A stretch of 32,277 nucleotides of DNA, from assembly GCA_019075925.1 (NCBI GenBank), contig JAGXAC010000019.1, positions 1-32,277 on the forward strand, in the 5' to 3' direction. The notes beneath the pieces were generated by a model. That model saw nothing but the letters and a program-made list of their open reading frames with translations, was not told where the DNA came from and ran no database searches. The DNA comes from Hyphomicrobiales bacterium (GTDB lineage: Bacteria; Pseudomonadota; Alphaproteobacteria; Rhizobiales; Xanthobacteraceae). The position numbers and the translations under genes are program-made. Below are positions 19,264-28,361 of the stretch, one piece after another; position 1 is the first letter of the stretch; every line of letters begins with the position of its first letter.

Positions 19264-20108
19264 CACTCGCGATCAGTGAATTCGATCTGTTCGGGCCGTG
19301 TAGCCTCGATCCACGGTCCACCGCGTTCCTCGATCCAGCCGCGCACCCGGATGCGCCGTCCGGCCAGCGTCTTCGGGTCGAGGCCGGCCGCCGCGAAATT
19401 ACGCCCATTTCGCTTCGGGATCGTAACGGTGAAGTCGGTGCTCCATCGCCGTCCGAAATTCACGTAGATGGTCGCCCCGCTCTCGCGTACCGACACCACC
19501 TTCCCCTCGACCAGCGCAAAATGGCCCTGTTCGGCCAGCACCTTGGCGGGGTCGTCGGCGTTGAGCGAGTCATAATATGAACCGGCCCAAAGGCCAAGCT
19601 TGGCGGCCCGGGCGGTCCTTTCCCGGTTCAGCAGTTCCAGGGCGCAGGCGCGGCCGCCGGTCCGCGCGGCGGCGACACGGGCGAAGCCTCCGGCGAGCAG
19701 GTCGGCTTGCACCATGCGTTCCGTGCCGTTGCGTCTGACAAAGACGTAGCCGGCGAGGCGTCCATAACGGTCGGTCGTTTGGGTGTCCGCTTGTTTGACC
19801 GCGACGTCGCCGCCGGCGAGCAAGCCTGTGAGTGCGTCCTTCGCCGCGGAACCGCCGGGTGCGGCCTTCGCATCGCCGGCGGGCACAAGCGGCGGAACCT
19901 CGATTGCGGCCAGGCGGACCTCGCGGCCGTCGTCGAGGGTGAAGGTGCGGCCGTCGACGATGCGGCCGGCGGTGCCGCGCGCCAGCGTCGTTCCGGTGCA
20001 AACCGAAATTGGCTTCGGCCGCTGTTGCGCGGTCGCGCTAAGGCATCCGCCGAATACAATGAGCCCGGCCGCCACAAGCGCAGCCGCAACCCCATCCCGC
20101 CCGATCAT
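19263..20108 (-). CDS. Exported thermonuclease-fold (SNase-like) protein, probably not a canonical nuclease
   Basis: A 281-residue exported protein. A hydrophobic N-terminus (residues 8-28, ending FGGCLSATAQQ) could be a lipoprotein or a type I signal peptide. Residues 47-155 align with staphylococcal nuclease: IVDGRTFTL, VRLAAIEVPP, TDRYGRLAGYV. Arg35 and Arg87 equivalents (Arg65, Arg117) are kept, but Asp21 is Arg54, Asp40 is Glu70 and the general-base Glu43 is Pro73. A further region (about 190-281) may be an OB-like domain. The start at 20108 places the signal peptide first; a reading that extends upstream to 20285 lacks credible protein features. It is translationally coupled to the M48 gene, suggesting joint envelope work. 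Confidence 0.78.
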   Translation of the reverse strand: MIGRDGVAAALVAAGLIVFGGCLSATAQQRPKPISVCTGTTLARGTAGRIVDGRTFTLDDGREVRLAAIEVPPLVPAGDAKAAPGGSAAKDALTGLLAGGDVAVKQADTQTTDRYGRLAGYVFVRRNGTERMVQADLLAGGFARVAAARTGGRACALELLNRERTARAAKLGLWAGSYYDSLNADDPAKVLAEQGHFALVEGKVVSVRESGATIYVNFGRRWSTDFTVTIPKRNGRNFAAAGLDPKTLAGRRIRVRGWIEERGGPWIEATRPEQIEFTDRE

Positions 20109-20117
20109 CGACGGTGA

Positions 20118-20324
20118 GCGAAAGGCCGGAATGCGGCGGTACTGCGGCAGGTTCCGCTTCGACCGTCCTCTCTCTGCGCGGCGGCGGATACCCTCGACGC
20201 GCTGTTGGCGAAAATCTCCGCCATGGCGCTCGATCTGTTGCCGAACAATTACACCGAGGTCGATCCGGCTTCCTTGTTTTTGCAAATCACTCCGTTACGC
20301 GAAGCCGGGCCGGCTACGGCGTAA
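20118..20324 (+). pseudogene. Remnant of a small HicB/DUF1902-like gene
   Basis: In the plus-strand frame ending at the TAA at 20322-20324, residues from ADTLDALLAKISAMALDLLP through DPASLFLQITPLRE to GPATA look protein-like and resemble the C-terminal part of small HicB-antitoxin-like/DUF1902 proteins. The frame is closed upstream by a TGA at 20115-20117. No N-terminal strand region or good start precedes it; the sequence before about 20178 does not look like the family. I read it as a truncated gene whose 5' part is lost at the SNase-like gene boundary. The family call is from memory and uncertain. Confidence 0.4.
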
Positions 20325-20377
20325 AACGCCCTTCGCGGTTCAACGCTCCGCGCCGAACGCCTCTGATAACGGAAAAC

Positions 20378-21331
20378 CTACCCCGCCTTGCGCTGCCGGG
20401 CGTGATGGCGCGCGGGCTTGCGAGGCGCGGCATGCTCCTCGCGCGCGGCTTCGCGGCCGGCTTTCTTGCCCGAGATCGGAAACAGCATTTCTTTCTGCCC
20501 CTCGATCTTCTTGCGGCCTTTCTTGCCGGCGGCGCGAGGGGCGCTGCGGCTGCCGCCTTCGGCCTGCACCGAACGGCGCAGCGCGTCCATCAGATTGATC
20601 ACCTTGCCGGTCGGGCGTTCCTTCGGCACTTCGATCTTCTCGCCCTTGACCTTCTTGGCGATCAGCTCCTTCAGCGCATCCTCGTAGTGATCCTCGAATT
20701 TTTCCGGTTTGAAGTGGCCGCTCTTGGTTTCGACGATATGCCGCGCCAAATCGAGCATGTCCTTGCTGATCTTGACGTTCGGGATGTCCTCGAAATATTC
20801 GCCGGCGTCGCGCACTTCGTAAGGATACCGCAACAGGATTCCCATCAGGCCCTTGCCGCGCGGCGTAATGGCGATGACGTGCTCGCGGCTGGTGAGCACC
20901 ACGCGGCCGAGTGCGACCACTTTCATCTGCTCGATGATGTCGCGAATGACGACGAAAGCGTCCTGGCCGACCTTGCCGTCCGGCGCGATGTAATAGGGGC
21001 GGATATTGTAGAGATCGTCGATCTCGCTGCGCGGCACGAACTCGTCGATCTCGATGGTCTTGGTGCTCTCCAGCGCGACCGACTCGAGTTCCTCGTCGGT
21101 CATCTCGACATACTCGCCCTTGGCGACTTCATAGCCTTTGATGATCTGTTCCGACGGCACTTCGTCGCCGGTCTCGGCATCGACCTTGCGGTAGCGGATG
21201 CGGTGCCTGGTCTCGCGGTTGATCTGGTTGAAGCGGACCTTTTCGCTTTCCGATGTGGCCGGGTAAACGGCAATCGGGCAGGACACGAGCGACAGCCGCA
21301 GATAGCCTTTCCAATAAGCGCGCGGGGCCAC
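20378..21331 (-). CDS. ku: Non-homologous end-joining protein Ku
   Basis: A 317-residue bacterial Ku, which forms a homodimeric ring on double-strand DNA ends and recruits LigD. The start APRAYWKGYLRLSLVSCPIA is the family hallmark, followed by YNIRPYYIAPDG and the beta-barrel and bridge region up to about residue 250. The C-terminal 50 residues are very rich in Lys/Arg (GKKGRKKIEG..., RKPARHHARQRKAG), like the DNA-binding tails of other alphaproteobacterial Ku proteins. The start is decided by the ribosome binding site: AGGAG eight bases before the GTG at 21331; an upstream reading to 21373 adds non-conserved residues. No ligD lies in this window. It stands alone between a gene remnant and an acyl-CoA synthetase gene. 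Confidence 0.95.
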   Translation of the reverse strand: MAPRAYWKGYLRLSLVSCPIAVYPATSESEKVRFNQINRETRHRIRYRKVDAETGDEVPSEQIIKGYEVAKGEYVEMTDEELESVALESTKTIEIDEFVPRSEIDDLYNIRPYYIAPDGKVGQDAFVVIRDIIEQMKVVALGRVVLTSREHVIAITPRGKGLMGILLRYPYEVRDAGEYFEDIPNVKISKDMLDLARHIVETKSGHFKPEKFEDHYEDALKELIAKKVKGEKIEVPKERPTGKVINLMDALRRSVQAEGGSRSAPRAAGKKGRKKIEGQKEMLFPISGKKAGREAAREEHAAPRKPARHHARQRKAG

Positions 21332-21484
21332 GGAAACACTCCTGAACAGCAACGTTGGGACAACGAAACTCAATGATACCTCGTTCCGGGCCTTTGTTGC
21401 AGACGCAGCGGATCGTGCGTTGTTGGTTTGTTCCCCTCGAGTGTTCTTTTAGGGTAAAGCAATTGCGTCAAATTGCGCCGATCC

Positions 21485-21502
21485 CCCCGGCGACGGCCGG
21501 GG
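21485..21502 (-). terminator. GC-rich hairpin after the acyl-CoA synthetase gene
   Basis: A perfect 7-bp stem, CCCCGGC/GCCGGGG, with a 4-base loop lies 16 bases after the acyl-CoA synthetase stop on the minus strand. No T-run follows, so it may end the mRNA only with help or simply stabilise its 3' end. Confidence 0.35.
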
Positions 21503-21517
21503 CGCGCGCCGATGCGG

Positions 21518-23224
<1,707 letters not shown>

Positions 23225-23318
23225 GAATTTCCTCCGTGGCGCGTCTCGTTGTTTCGCGCGCTTTCGTCAAATCTAGCGGCCTTCGCGGCATTGCGCGATT
23301 TGGCGCGCCGTCGCACCG

Positions 23319-24098
23319 CTACATTGTGGTCTGCCGATACGCTTCCGGCAGCAGCCGCGCAAGCAAAGCCGCCCATTTTCGCTGGCCCGGCGGTTCGGCA
23401 ATCAAATCCTGCCGGATCTCGAGCAGGACGTGGCGCAGGCCGCGGCGTTCGCCGTGGACCGGAATGGTGAAATCCGTCGCGTCGCTGACGAAATAGGGCT
23501 CGTTGTCGCCGGCGATCAGGCCTTGTTCGCGCCGCAGCAGCGACAGCAGCCGATGGGCCAAACTCGGATCGCGATGATAAAGCACCGCCGCGTGCATGGC
23601 GCGTGCATTGCCTTTGAATACCGGCGTGAAACTGTGCAATGCGATCAGCGCCGCGGCCGGGTCGGCTTTTTGCCGGCGGTCGAGTTCTTGTTCGATCGCC
23701 CGGTGGTATGGCCGAAAGATGTCGCGCTCGCGCGCGGTTCTAGCCGCCGCGCTCAGTCCGATGTTGCCGGGGATCGCCGTCAGTTCGCTGATTTCCGGCG
23801 TCGACGCCGGCGATTGCGGCGGGCGATTGCAATCGATGACCAGCCGCGAATAATTCTGCCGAACCAGCACGGCGTCGAGCGCGTCGGCGAGCGAATGGGC
23901 GACGCCGGCAATGCCGATGTCCCAGGCGATGTGACGCTGAAGCTCCGATGCCGGAAGGCCGAGCGTGCCGAGTGCGCGTGGCAGGCGGTTGCCGGCGTGG
24001 TCGGCGACCAGGACCAGCGGCGAGGTTCCGCCGGCATTGTAGACCGTGACGGCTTGCGGCTCGTCGGCGGCCAGCAATGGTTCGGTGGTTTCGTTCAT
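23319..24098 (-). CDS. N-formylglutamate amidohydrolase family protein
   Basis: A 259-residue protein of the N-formylglutamate deformylase family, zinc-dependent enzymes best known from the last step of one histidine-degradation route. Typical features are LVLVADHAGNRLP near residue 30, HIAWDIGIAGVA near 56, YSRLVIDCNRPP near 83 and LIALHSFTPVF near 151. Rhizobial genomes carry several paralogues away from hut genes, and no hut gene is seen here, so the true substrate may be another N-formyl or N-acyl amino acid. No clear ribosome binding site is visible before the ATG at 24098. Confidence 0.88.
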   Translation of the reverse strand: MNETTEPLLAADEPQAVTVYNAGGTSPLVLVADHAGNRLPRALGTLGLPASELQRHIAWDIGIAGVAHSLADALDAVLVRQNYSRLVIDCNRPPQSPASTPEISELTAIPGNIGLSAAARTARERDIFRPYHRAIEQELDRRQKADPAAALIALHSFTPVFKGNARAMHAAVLYHRDPSLAHRLLSLLRREQGLIAGDNEPYFVSDATDFTIPVHGERRGLRHVLLEIRQDLIAEPPGQRKWAALLARLLPEAYRQTTM

Positions 24099-24190
24099 TT
24101 GGCGACGGGGCTCGCGCTCGGCAGGGGAACTTTTCGTCGCGCCATGCCTACGCCAATCCGGCCCGCGGCCTCAATCGCAACGTCGGAAAG

Positions 24191-24235
24191 AAAAAAGCCC
24201 CAAGCGCTGGGAGGGGATCGGAAGCGCTTGGGGCT
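24191..24235 (-). terminator. Strong rho-independent terminator after the zinc-ribbon gene
   Basis: AGCCCCAAGCGCT (24196-24208) and its exact complement AGCGCTTGGGGCT (24223-24235) form a perfect 13-bp stem with a 14-base loop. On the minus strand it is followed directly by a run of T (24196-24191). It lies 26 bases after the stop of the zinc-ribbon gene and isolates it from the amidohydrolase gene downstream. Confidence 0.88.
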
Positions 24236-24261
24236 GGAAGGGCCGGACGCTGCCGGCCCAG

Positions 24262-24456
24262 CTAATCGTTGGTGGCTTCGGTGACCCAGACGCCGCATTC
24301 CCCGCAGCCATAGGTCCGCAGCGCAGGCTGCCCGCCGGCGCCCTTGGCGGTGGTCCGGCTGACGTGCATCGGCCGGCCGCAGTTGGGGCACAAAGGCCGC
24401 CCCTTCACTGCGTCATGTCCCGTTCCGGTCAACTCGTGGATACCCAGCATGCTCAT
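24262..24456 (-). CDS. Small zinc-ribbon protein of unknown function
   Basis: A 64-residue protein with two CxxC knuckles, CPNCGRPM (Cys23, Cys26) and YGCGECGVW (Cys51, Cys54), spaced like a zinc ribbon. I recall similar short hypothetical proteins in Bradyrhizobium relatives, but know no function; nucleic-acid binding or a small structural or regulatory role are possibilities. Two starts are possible, ATG at 24456 and ATG at 24450, neither with a strong ribosome binding site. A perfect terminator stem follows its stop, which supports it as a real, separately transcribed gene. The frame stays open far upstream, but that part overlaps the tRNA and the next operon in antisense and is not coding. 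Confidence 0.7.
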   Translation of the reverse strand: MSMLGIHELTGTGHDAVKGRPLCPNCGRPMHVSRTTAKGAGGQPALRTYGCGECGVWVTEATND

Positions 24457-24610
24457 ACCCGTGCGTTGTTTGCATTTTTGAAACGACCGAATGAAATTCA
24501 AACGGACGTTTGAGACCGGGCCAAGCCGTAATTTGGGAATTTTTGTGACTTCGCAAGCGGCCATCCGGCCGGGGCGCCGAAGCCTATGGCGGGGTAAAAT
24601 CGCGTCATTT

Positions 24611-24642
24611 ATAAACTGTAAAAAAATATAAGCTGTAAAAAA
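24611..24642 (+). promoter_or_regulatory. AT-rich direct repeat upstream of tRNA-Arg, probable promoter region
   Basis: ATAAACTGTAAAAAA (24611-24625) and ATAAGCTGTAAAAAA (24628-24642) are near-identical blocks with a 17-base period, ending 15 bases before the tRNA. In this GC-rich sequence they stand out sharply. They probably form the promoter or upstream element of the tRNA gene. Exact -35 and -10 boxes could not be fixed. Confidence 0.4.
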
Positions 24643-24657
24643 TCGAAGTTCCCAGCC

Positions 24658-24734
24658 GGTCCCGTAGCTCAGCTGGATAGAGCAGCGGTTTCCTAAACCG
24701 AAGGTCGCAAGTTCGAGTCTTGCCGGGACCGCCA
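24658..24734 (+). tRNA. tRNA-Arg (anticodon CCT)
   Basis: The sequence folds as a cloverleaf: acceptor arms GGTCCCG (24658-24664) and CGGGACC (24724-24730) pair perfectly, the D-arm includes AGCTCAGCTGGATAGAGC, the anticodon loop TTCCTAA places CCT at 24692-24694, and the T-arm contains GTTCGAGTC. The CCA end is encoded (24732-24734). The lowest pair of the anticodon stem (24685/24701) is G-A instead of a Watson-Crick pair. It reads the AGG codon. No other tRNA is nearby. Confidence 0.96.
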
Positions 24735-24840
24735 ATGCCGCGAGTGGTGGCGCCAGATCGGGCCGCGCCGCACGGTCTATTGCCGCCGCCACGCTCTTGC
24801 TAAGGTCCGCTTCAGACCGGGAAACGCTGGGGTGCGCGCC

Positions 24841-24948
24841 ATGTCCGAAGCTCTCAATCACGCCAAGCTTGCGCTTTCGTTCCACAAGGCCTCCCGGTTC
24901 TGCCGCGGCAGCGGCGAGACGATGCGCGTGGCGCGCGCAACGCGCTAG
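24841..24948 (+). CDS. Possible 35-residue small ORF before the ABC importer operon
   Basis: An ATG-initiated frame of 35 residues (MSEALNHAKLALSFHKASRF...) ends 19 bases before the importer ATPase start. No strong ribosome binding site and no recognised family. It may be a leader peptide or chance. The rest of the 233 bases between the tRNA and the ATPase gene shows nothing else I can name. Confidence 0.2.
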   Translation: MSEALNHAKLALSFHKASRFCRGSGETMRVARATR

Positions 24949-24967
24949 CGTCAAAGGGCACACCGGC

Positions 24968-26437
24968 ATGGCGATTCCGGCCGCCGGCGCGCGCGCCATC
25001 AGCAAGCATTTTGGCGCGACGCGCGCACTCGACGGCGTTGATTTCGACGTCCTGCCCGGCGAGGTGCACGCGCTGGTCGGCGAGAACGGCGCCGGCAAGT
25101 CGACGCTGGTGCGCATCCTCGCCGGCGTGCACCGGCCGGATGCCGGCGAGATCGCCATCGACGGGCGGGTGCGCCAGTTCGGCGGCCCGCGCGACGCCAT
25201 CGCCGCCGGCGTCATCAGCATCCCGCAGGAATTGCGACTGGTGCCGGCGCTGTCGGTTGCGGAAAATCTCACCCTCGGCGACCCGCCGCTGCGGAATATT
25301 CTTGGCGTGCGGATGGTCGATCGCAGCCGCATGCGAGCCGAGGCCGCGGCGCAACTGGCCGAACTCGATTTTGCTCCCGATCTGGCGCTGCGCATCGATC
25401 GGCTGAGCTTCGCCGAACGTCAGCTTGTCGCCATCGCCAAGGCGTTGCGGCGGCGGTGCCGCGTCCTGGTGCTGGATGAACCGACTGCGGCGCTGGAGGC
25501 GCGCGAGATCGAACGTTTGTTCGCGGCATTGGCGCGCATGAAGAACCAGGGGACGGCGATCGTCTATGTCTCGCACCGGCTCGACGAGGTGGTCGCGCTT
25601 GCCGACCGTTGCACCGTGCTGCGCGACGGACGCATCGCGGCGACCAGCCGGCGCGGCGAATTCAGGGTTGCCGACCTGGTGAAAGCGATGACCGGCCGCG
25701 CGGCCGCAGCGGTCGAGGCCAGCCCGTCGGCGGCCGGCGCGGTCCTGCTCGAAGACGCAACCGACCGGCCGGACGCGATCCGGTTGCGTGCGCACGAGGT
25801 GATCGGCCTCGCCGGCCTGCTCCGCAGCGGCGCAGGTGCGGTACTCCGGCGCTTGTTCGGCATCGGCAAGGACACCGTCGACATCCGCCGCGACGGCAGG
25901 CCCCGCCGGATTGTAGGTCCGTCCGCGGCGGTCCGCGCGGGCATCGGCTTTGTGCCCGACGAACGCCGGCTGGGACTGGTCATGAAGCTTTCGGTGCGTG
26001 ACAATATTTTATTGCCGAGCCTCGACCGTCTCGCGCGCAACGGACGGCTCGACCGTGCCAAAGGCGACCGGCTGGTCTGCGAATTGATGGACATGCTCGA
26101 CATCCGGCCCCGGCACATGCACGTTCCGGCCTCGGCGCTGTCGGGCGGCAACCAGCAGAAGGTCATCCTTGCCAAATGGCTCGCACGCGACGTGAGCGTG
26201 CTTTTGCTCGACGAACCGACGCAGGGCATCGACGTTGCGGCCAAAGCGCAAATCCATGCCGTGATCGGCGACTTTGCCAAGCGCGGCGGCGGCGTTCTCG
26301 TGCGCTCCAGCGATTTGGCCGAGCTTGCGCTCATTTGCAGCGGCATCCTTGCGCTGCATCAAGGCCGCATCACCGATCGTTTGCGGCGTTCCGAGGGCTT
26401 CGACGAGAAGCGGCTGCACGCCGCGATCGGCGGATGA
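24968..26437 (+). CDS. Sugar-type ABC importer ATPase (RbsA/MglA/XylG family)
   Basis: A 489-residue protein with two fused nucleotide-binding domains, as in importers for ribose, xylose and galactose. Domain 1 has intact Walker A GENGAGKS (residues 38-45), Walker B VLVLDEP (Asp170-Glu171) and switch His203, but its signature reads LSFAE (146-150). Domain 2 has a good signature LSGGNQQ from residue 391 and Walker B LLLDEPTQGID, but its P-loop position (283-291, LLRSGAGAV) lacks all key residues. So one composite ATP site is complete and the other degenerate. I chose ATG 24968; a TTG at 24797 would add a non-conserved leader. It overlaps the permease gene by four bases. Confidence 0.92.
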   Translation: MAIPAAGARAISKHFGATRALDGVDFDVLPGEVHALVGENGAGKSTLVRILAGVHRPDAGEIAIDGRVRQFGGPRDAIAAGVISIPQELRLVPALSVAENLTLGDPPLRNILGVRMVDRSRMRAEAAAQLAELDFAPDLALRIDRLSFAERQLVAIAKALRRRCRVLVLDEPTAALEAREIERLFAALARMKNQGTAIVYVSHRLDEVVALADRCTVLRDGRIAATSRRGEFRVADLVKAMTGRAAAAVEASPSAAGAVLLEDATDRPDAIRLRAHEVIGLAGLLRSGAGAVLRRLFGIGKDTVDIRRDGRPRRIVGPSAAVRAGIGFVPDERRLGLVMKLSVRDNILLPSLDRLARNGRLDRAKGDRLVCELMDMLDIRPRHMHVPASALSGGNQQKVILAKWLARDVSVLLLDEPTQGIDVAAKAQIHAVIGDFAKRGGGVLVRSSDLAELALICSGILALHQGRITDRLRRSEGFDEKRLHAAIGG

Positions 26438-27381
26438 TCATGCGCGCTTCGCTCAAACGTCTCAATCTCTTCGGCCAAGGTCCACTGATCGCGCTGCTGC
26501 TGCTGTGCGCGATCATGAGTCTGCTGACCGGGCGCTTTCTGTCGCCGCTCAACCTCACCAATATCCTGGTGCAATCCTCGATCATGGCGGTGATCGCCAT
26601 CGGCATGACGTTTGTGATCGTCGGCGGCGGCTTCGATCTGTCGGTCGGCTCGACGGTTGCGCTTGCCGGCAGCATCGCGGCGATGACCATGCCGCAGTTC
26701 GGCCTGATCGCCGGCGTGCTCGCCGGCGTCGCCACCGGCGGCGCGGTCGGTCTGGTCAACGGCGCGATCGTGGCGAAACTCGGCATCAATCCTTTCATCA
26801 CCACGCTCGGCACCATGGTTCTGGTGCGCGGCGTCGTCTACATCGTCACCGGCGGCGCGCCGGTCGGCGACGACCGCCTGCCGTCGGCATTCCTCGCCTT
26901 CGGCACCGGGCGGTTCCTCGGCATTCATTATCTGGTGTGGGTGCCCGCGATCCTGGTGGTGGTTCTGACCTGGGCGATGCAGGCGACGCCCTATGGCAGG
27001 CGCATTTACGCCACCGGCGGCAACCGCGAAGCGGCGTATCTCTCCGGCATTCCGGTGGAGCGGATCGTTGCTTCGACCTACGTCTGGTGCGGCGCGCTGG
27101 CCGGCCTCGCCGGGGTGATGCTTGCCGCGCGGCTGCAATCCGGCCAGCCGACCGCCGGCGAATTCTACGAACTCACCGCGATCGCCGCGGTGGTGCTGGG
27201 CGGGGCGAGCCTGCATGGCGGCGAAGGCAGCCTCTACAACAGCATCATCGGCGTCTTCATCATGGTGGTTCTCGGCAACGGCCTCAATCTATTGAACGTC
27301 GATTCCTATTGGCAGCGGGTGGCGATCGGCGTGGTGATCATTGCTGCGGCGGCGGCAGATCGGCTACGCTCGCGGTCCTAG
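26434..27381 (+). CDS. Sugar-type ABC importer permease (RbsC family)
   Basis: A 315-residue inner-membrane protein with about eight to ten hydrophobic segments and the RbsC-family hallmarks: TNILVQSSIMAVIAIGMTFV followed by GGGFDLSVGSTVAL, NGAIVAKLGINPFITTLGTM, and GGNREAAYLSGI, the cytoplasmic coupling region. Its ATG at 26434 overlaps the ATPase stop by four bases (ATGA), so the two are co-translated. It would form the homodimeric channel for the importer encoded by the flanking genes. The substrate cannot be read from the permease. Confidence 0.93.
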   Translation: MIMRASLKRLNLFGQGPLIALLLLCAIMSLLTGRFLSPLNLTNILVQSSIMAVIAIGMTFVIVGGGFDLSVGSTVALAGSIAAMTMPQFGLIAGVLAGVATGGAVGLVNGAIVAKLGINPFITTLGTMVLVRGVVYIVTGGAPVGDDRLPSAFLAFGTGRFLGIHYLVWVPAILVVVLTWAMQATPYGRRIYATGGNREAAYLSGIPVERIVASTYVWCGALAGLAGVMLAARLQSGQPTAGEFYELTAIAAVVLGGASLHGGEGSLYNSIIGVFIMVVLGNGLNLLNVDSYWQRVAIGVVIIAAAAADRLRSRS

Positions 27382-27411
27382 TTGAGCGGATTTGAGGGGG
27401 AGGGACTTGTC

Positions 27412-28350
27412 ATGTTGAAGCTTCGTCCGGCCGTTTACGCGTTGGCCGCATTGGCGACCGTGCTCGCATTGGGCTCAGGCGCCGCGCCGGCGGCCGACCA
27501 AAAAATCACCATCGGCGTTTCGCTCGCGCAGGACGACAATCCCTTCTACATCGTCATGCTGAAGGGCATTCGCGCGCGCGCCGGCGAGCTTGGCTGGGAT
27601 GTCGCCACCGTTTCCGCCAACGAAGACAAGGTCAAGCAGATCAACGGCGTGCAGGACCTCATTGCGCGCGGCGTCAAAGGCATCTTGATCTCGCCGATCG
27701 ACGCCGTCGGCGTCAACGCCGCCTACGACGCCGCTAAGGCGGCCAACATCCCGATCGTATCGGTGGCGCGCGGCTCGACTTCGCCCAATCAGACCATCCA
27801 CGTTGCGATGGACGAAAAGCAGATCGGCCGCGACATTGCCGCCTGGACCGCCAAGGCGATCGGCGGCGAGGGCAAGGTCGCCATGCTGATCGGTCCGAGC
27901 GGGGCGCCGACGTTCCGCAATCTCGCCGAAGGCTACACCGAGACGATGGCCAAATTTCCTAAAATCCAGATCGCGTTCAAAGCCGACGGGCCGCTGACCC
28001 GCGAGCGCGGCGTGAAGCAGGCCGAGGATGCGCTGGTTGCCAATCCCGACCTTAAAGCCATCTACACCGCCAACGACGACGTGGCGCTGGGTGCCGCGCA
28101 GGCGGTCATTGCCGCCGGCCGCGCGGGCAAGACCATCGTCACCGGCATGAACGGCGTACCGCCGGCGCTGCATGCCATCAAGGACGGCAAAATCGCCATG
28201 ACCGTCGAGCTCAATCCGTTCCTGTGGGGCCGGCTGGGGGTCGACGTGCTGGCAACCTATCTGAAGGGCGAAAAGGTCGAATCGCGCGTCTTCATCAAGC
28301 ACGTCCTGATCGACAAGACCAACATCGACGCGAAACTGCCGAAGCCGTAG
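27412..28350 (+). CDS. Periplasmic substrate-binding protein of the sugar-type ABC importer
   Basis: A 312-residue protein of the Peripla_BP_4 (RbsB-like) family. A signal peptide is clear (residues 1-26, ending GAAPAA). The mature start ITIGVSLAQDDNPFYIVMLKG is the usual first strand and ligand loop, followed by GVKGILISPIDAVGVNAAYD, IGRDIAAW, and AIYTANDDVALGAAQAV. Ligands in this family include pentoses, hexoses, polyols and some nucleoside or aromatic compounds. ATG 27412 has AGGGA about seven bases upstream; a reading from 27382 is less likely. The next gene, a dioxygenase-like bicupin, starts 12 bases after the stop. Confidence 0.92.
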   Translation: MLKLRPAVYALAALATVLALGSGAAPAADQKITIGVSLAQDDNPFYIVMLKGIRARAGELGWDVATVSANEDKVKQINGVQDLIARGVKGILISPIDAVGVNAAYDAAKAANIPIVSVARGSTSPNQTIHVAMDEKQIGRDIAAWTAKAIGGEGKVAMLIGPSGAPTFRNLAEGYTETMAKFPKIQIAFKADGPLTRERGVKQAEDALVANPDLKAIYTANDDVALGAAQAVIAAGRAGKTIVTGMNGVPPALHAIKDGKIAMTVELNPFLWGRLGVDVLATYLKGEKVESRVFIKHVLIDKTNIDAKLPKP

Positions 28351-28361
28351 GGGAAATCGAA

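Noticed and set aside
20109-20285. N-terminal extension of the SNase-like protein by 59 residues
   Set aside because: It would bury the signal peptide inside the protein and overlaps the gene remnant; the ATG at 20108 is consistent with export.
20114-21376. Plus-strand open frame of 420 codons opposite ku
   Set aside because: Antisense to a certain Ku gene; the translation shows no family features.
24262-25395. Long minus-strand reading of 377 codons ending in the zinc-ribbon protein
   Set aside because: Only the last 64 residues look like protein; the rest is antisense to the tRNA and the importer ATPase.
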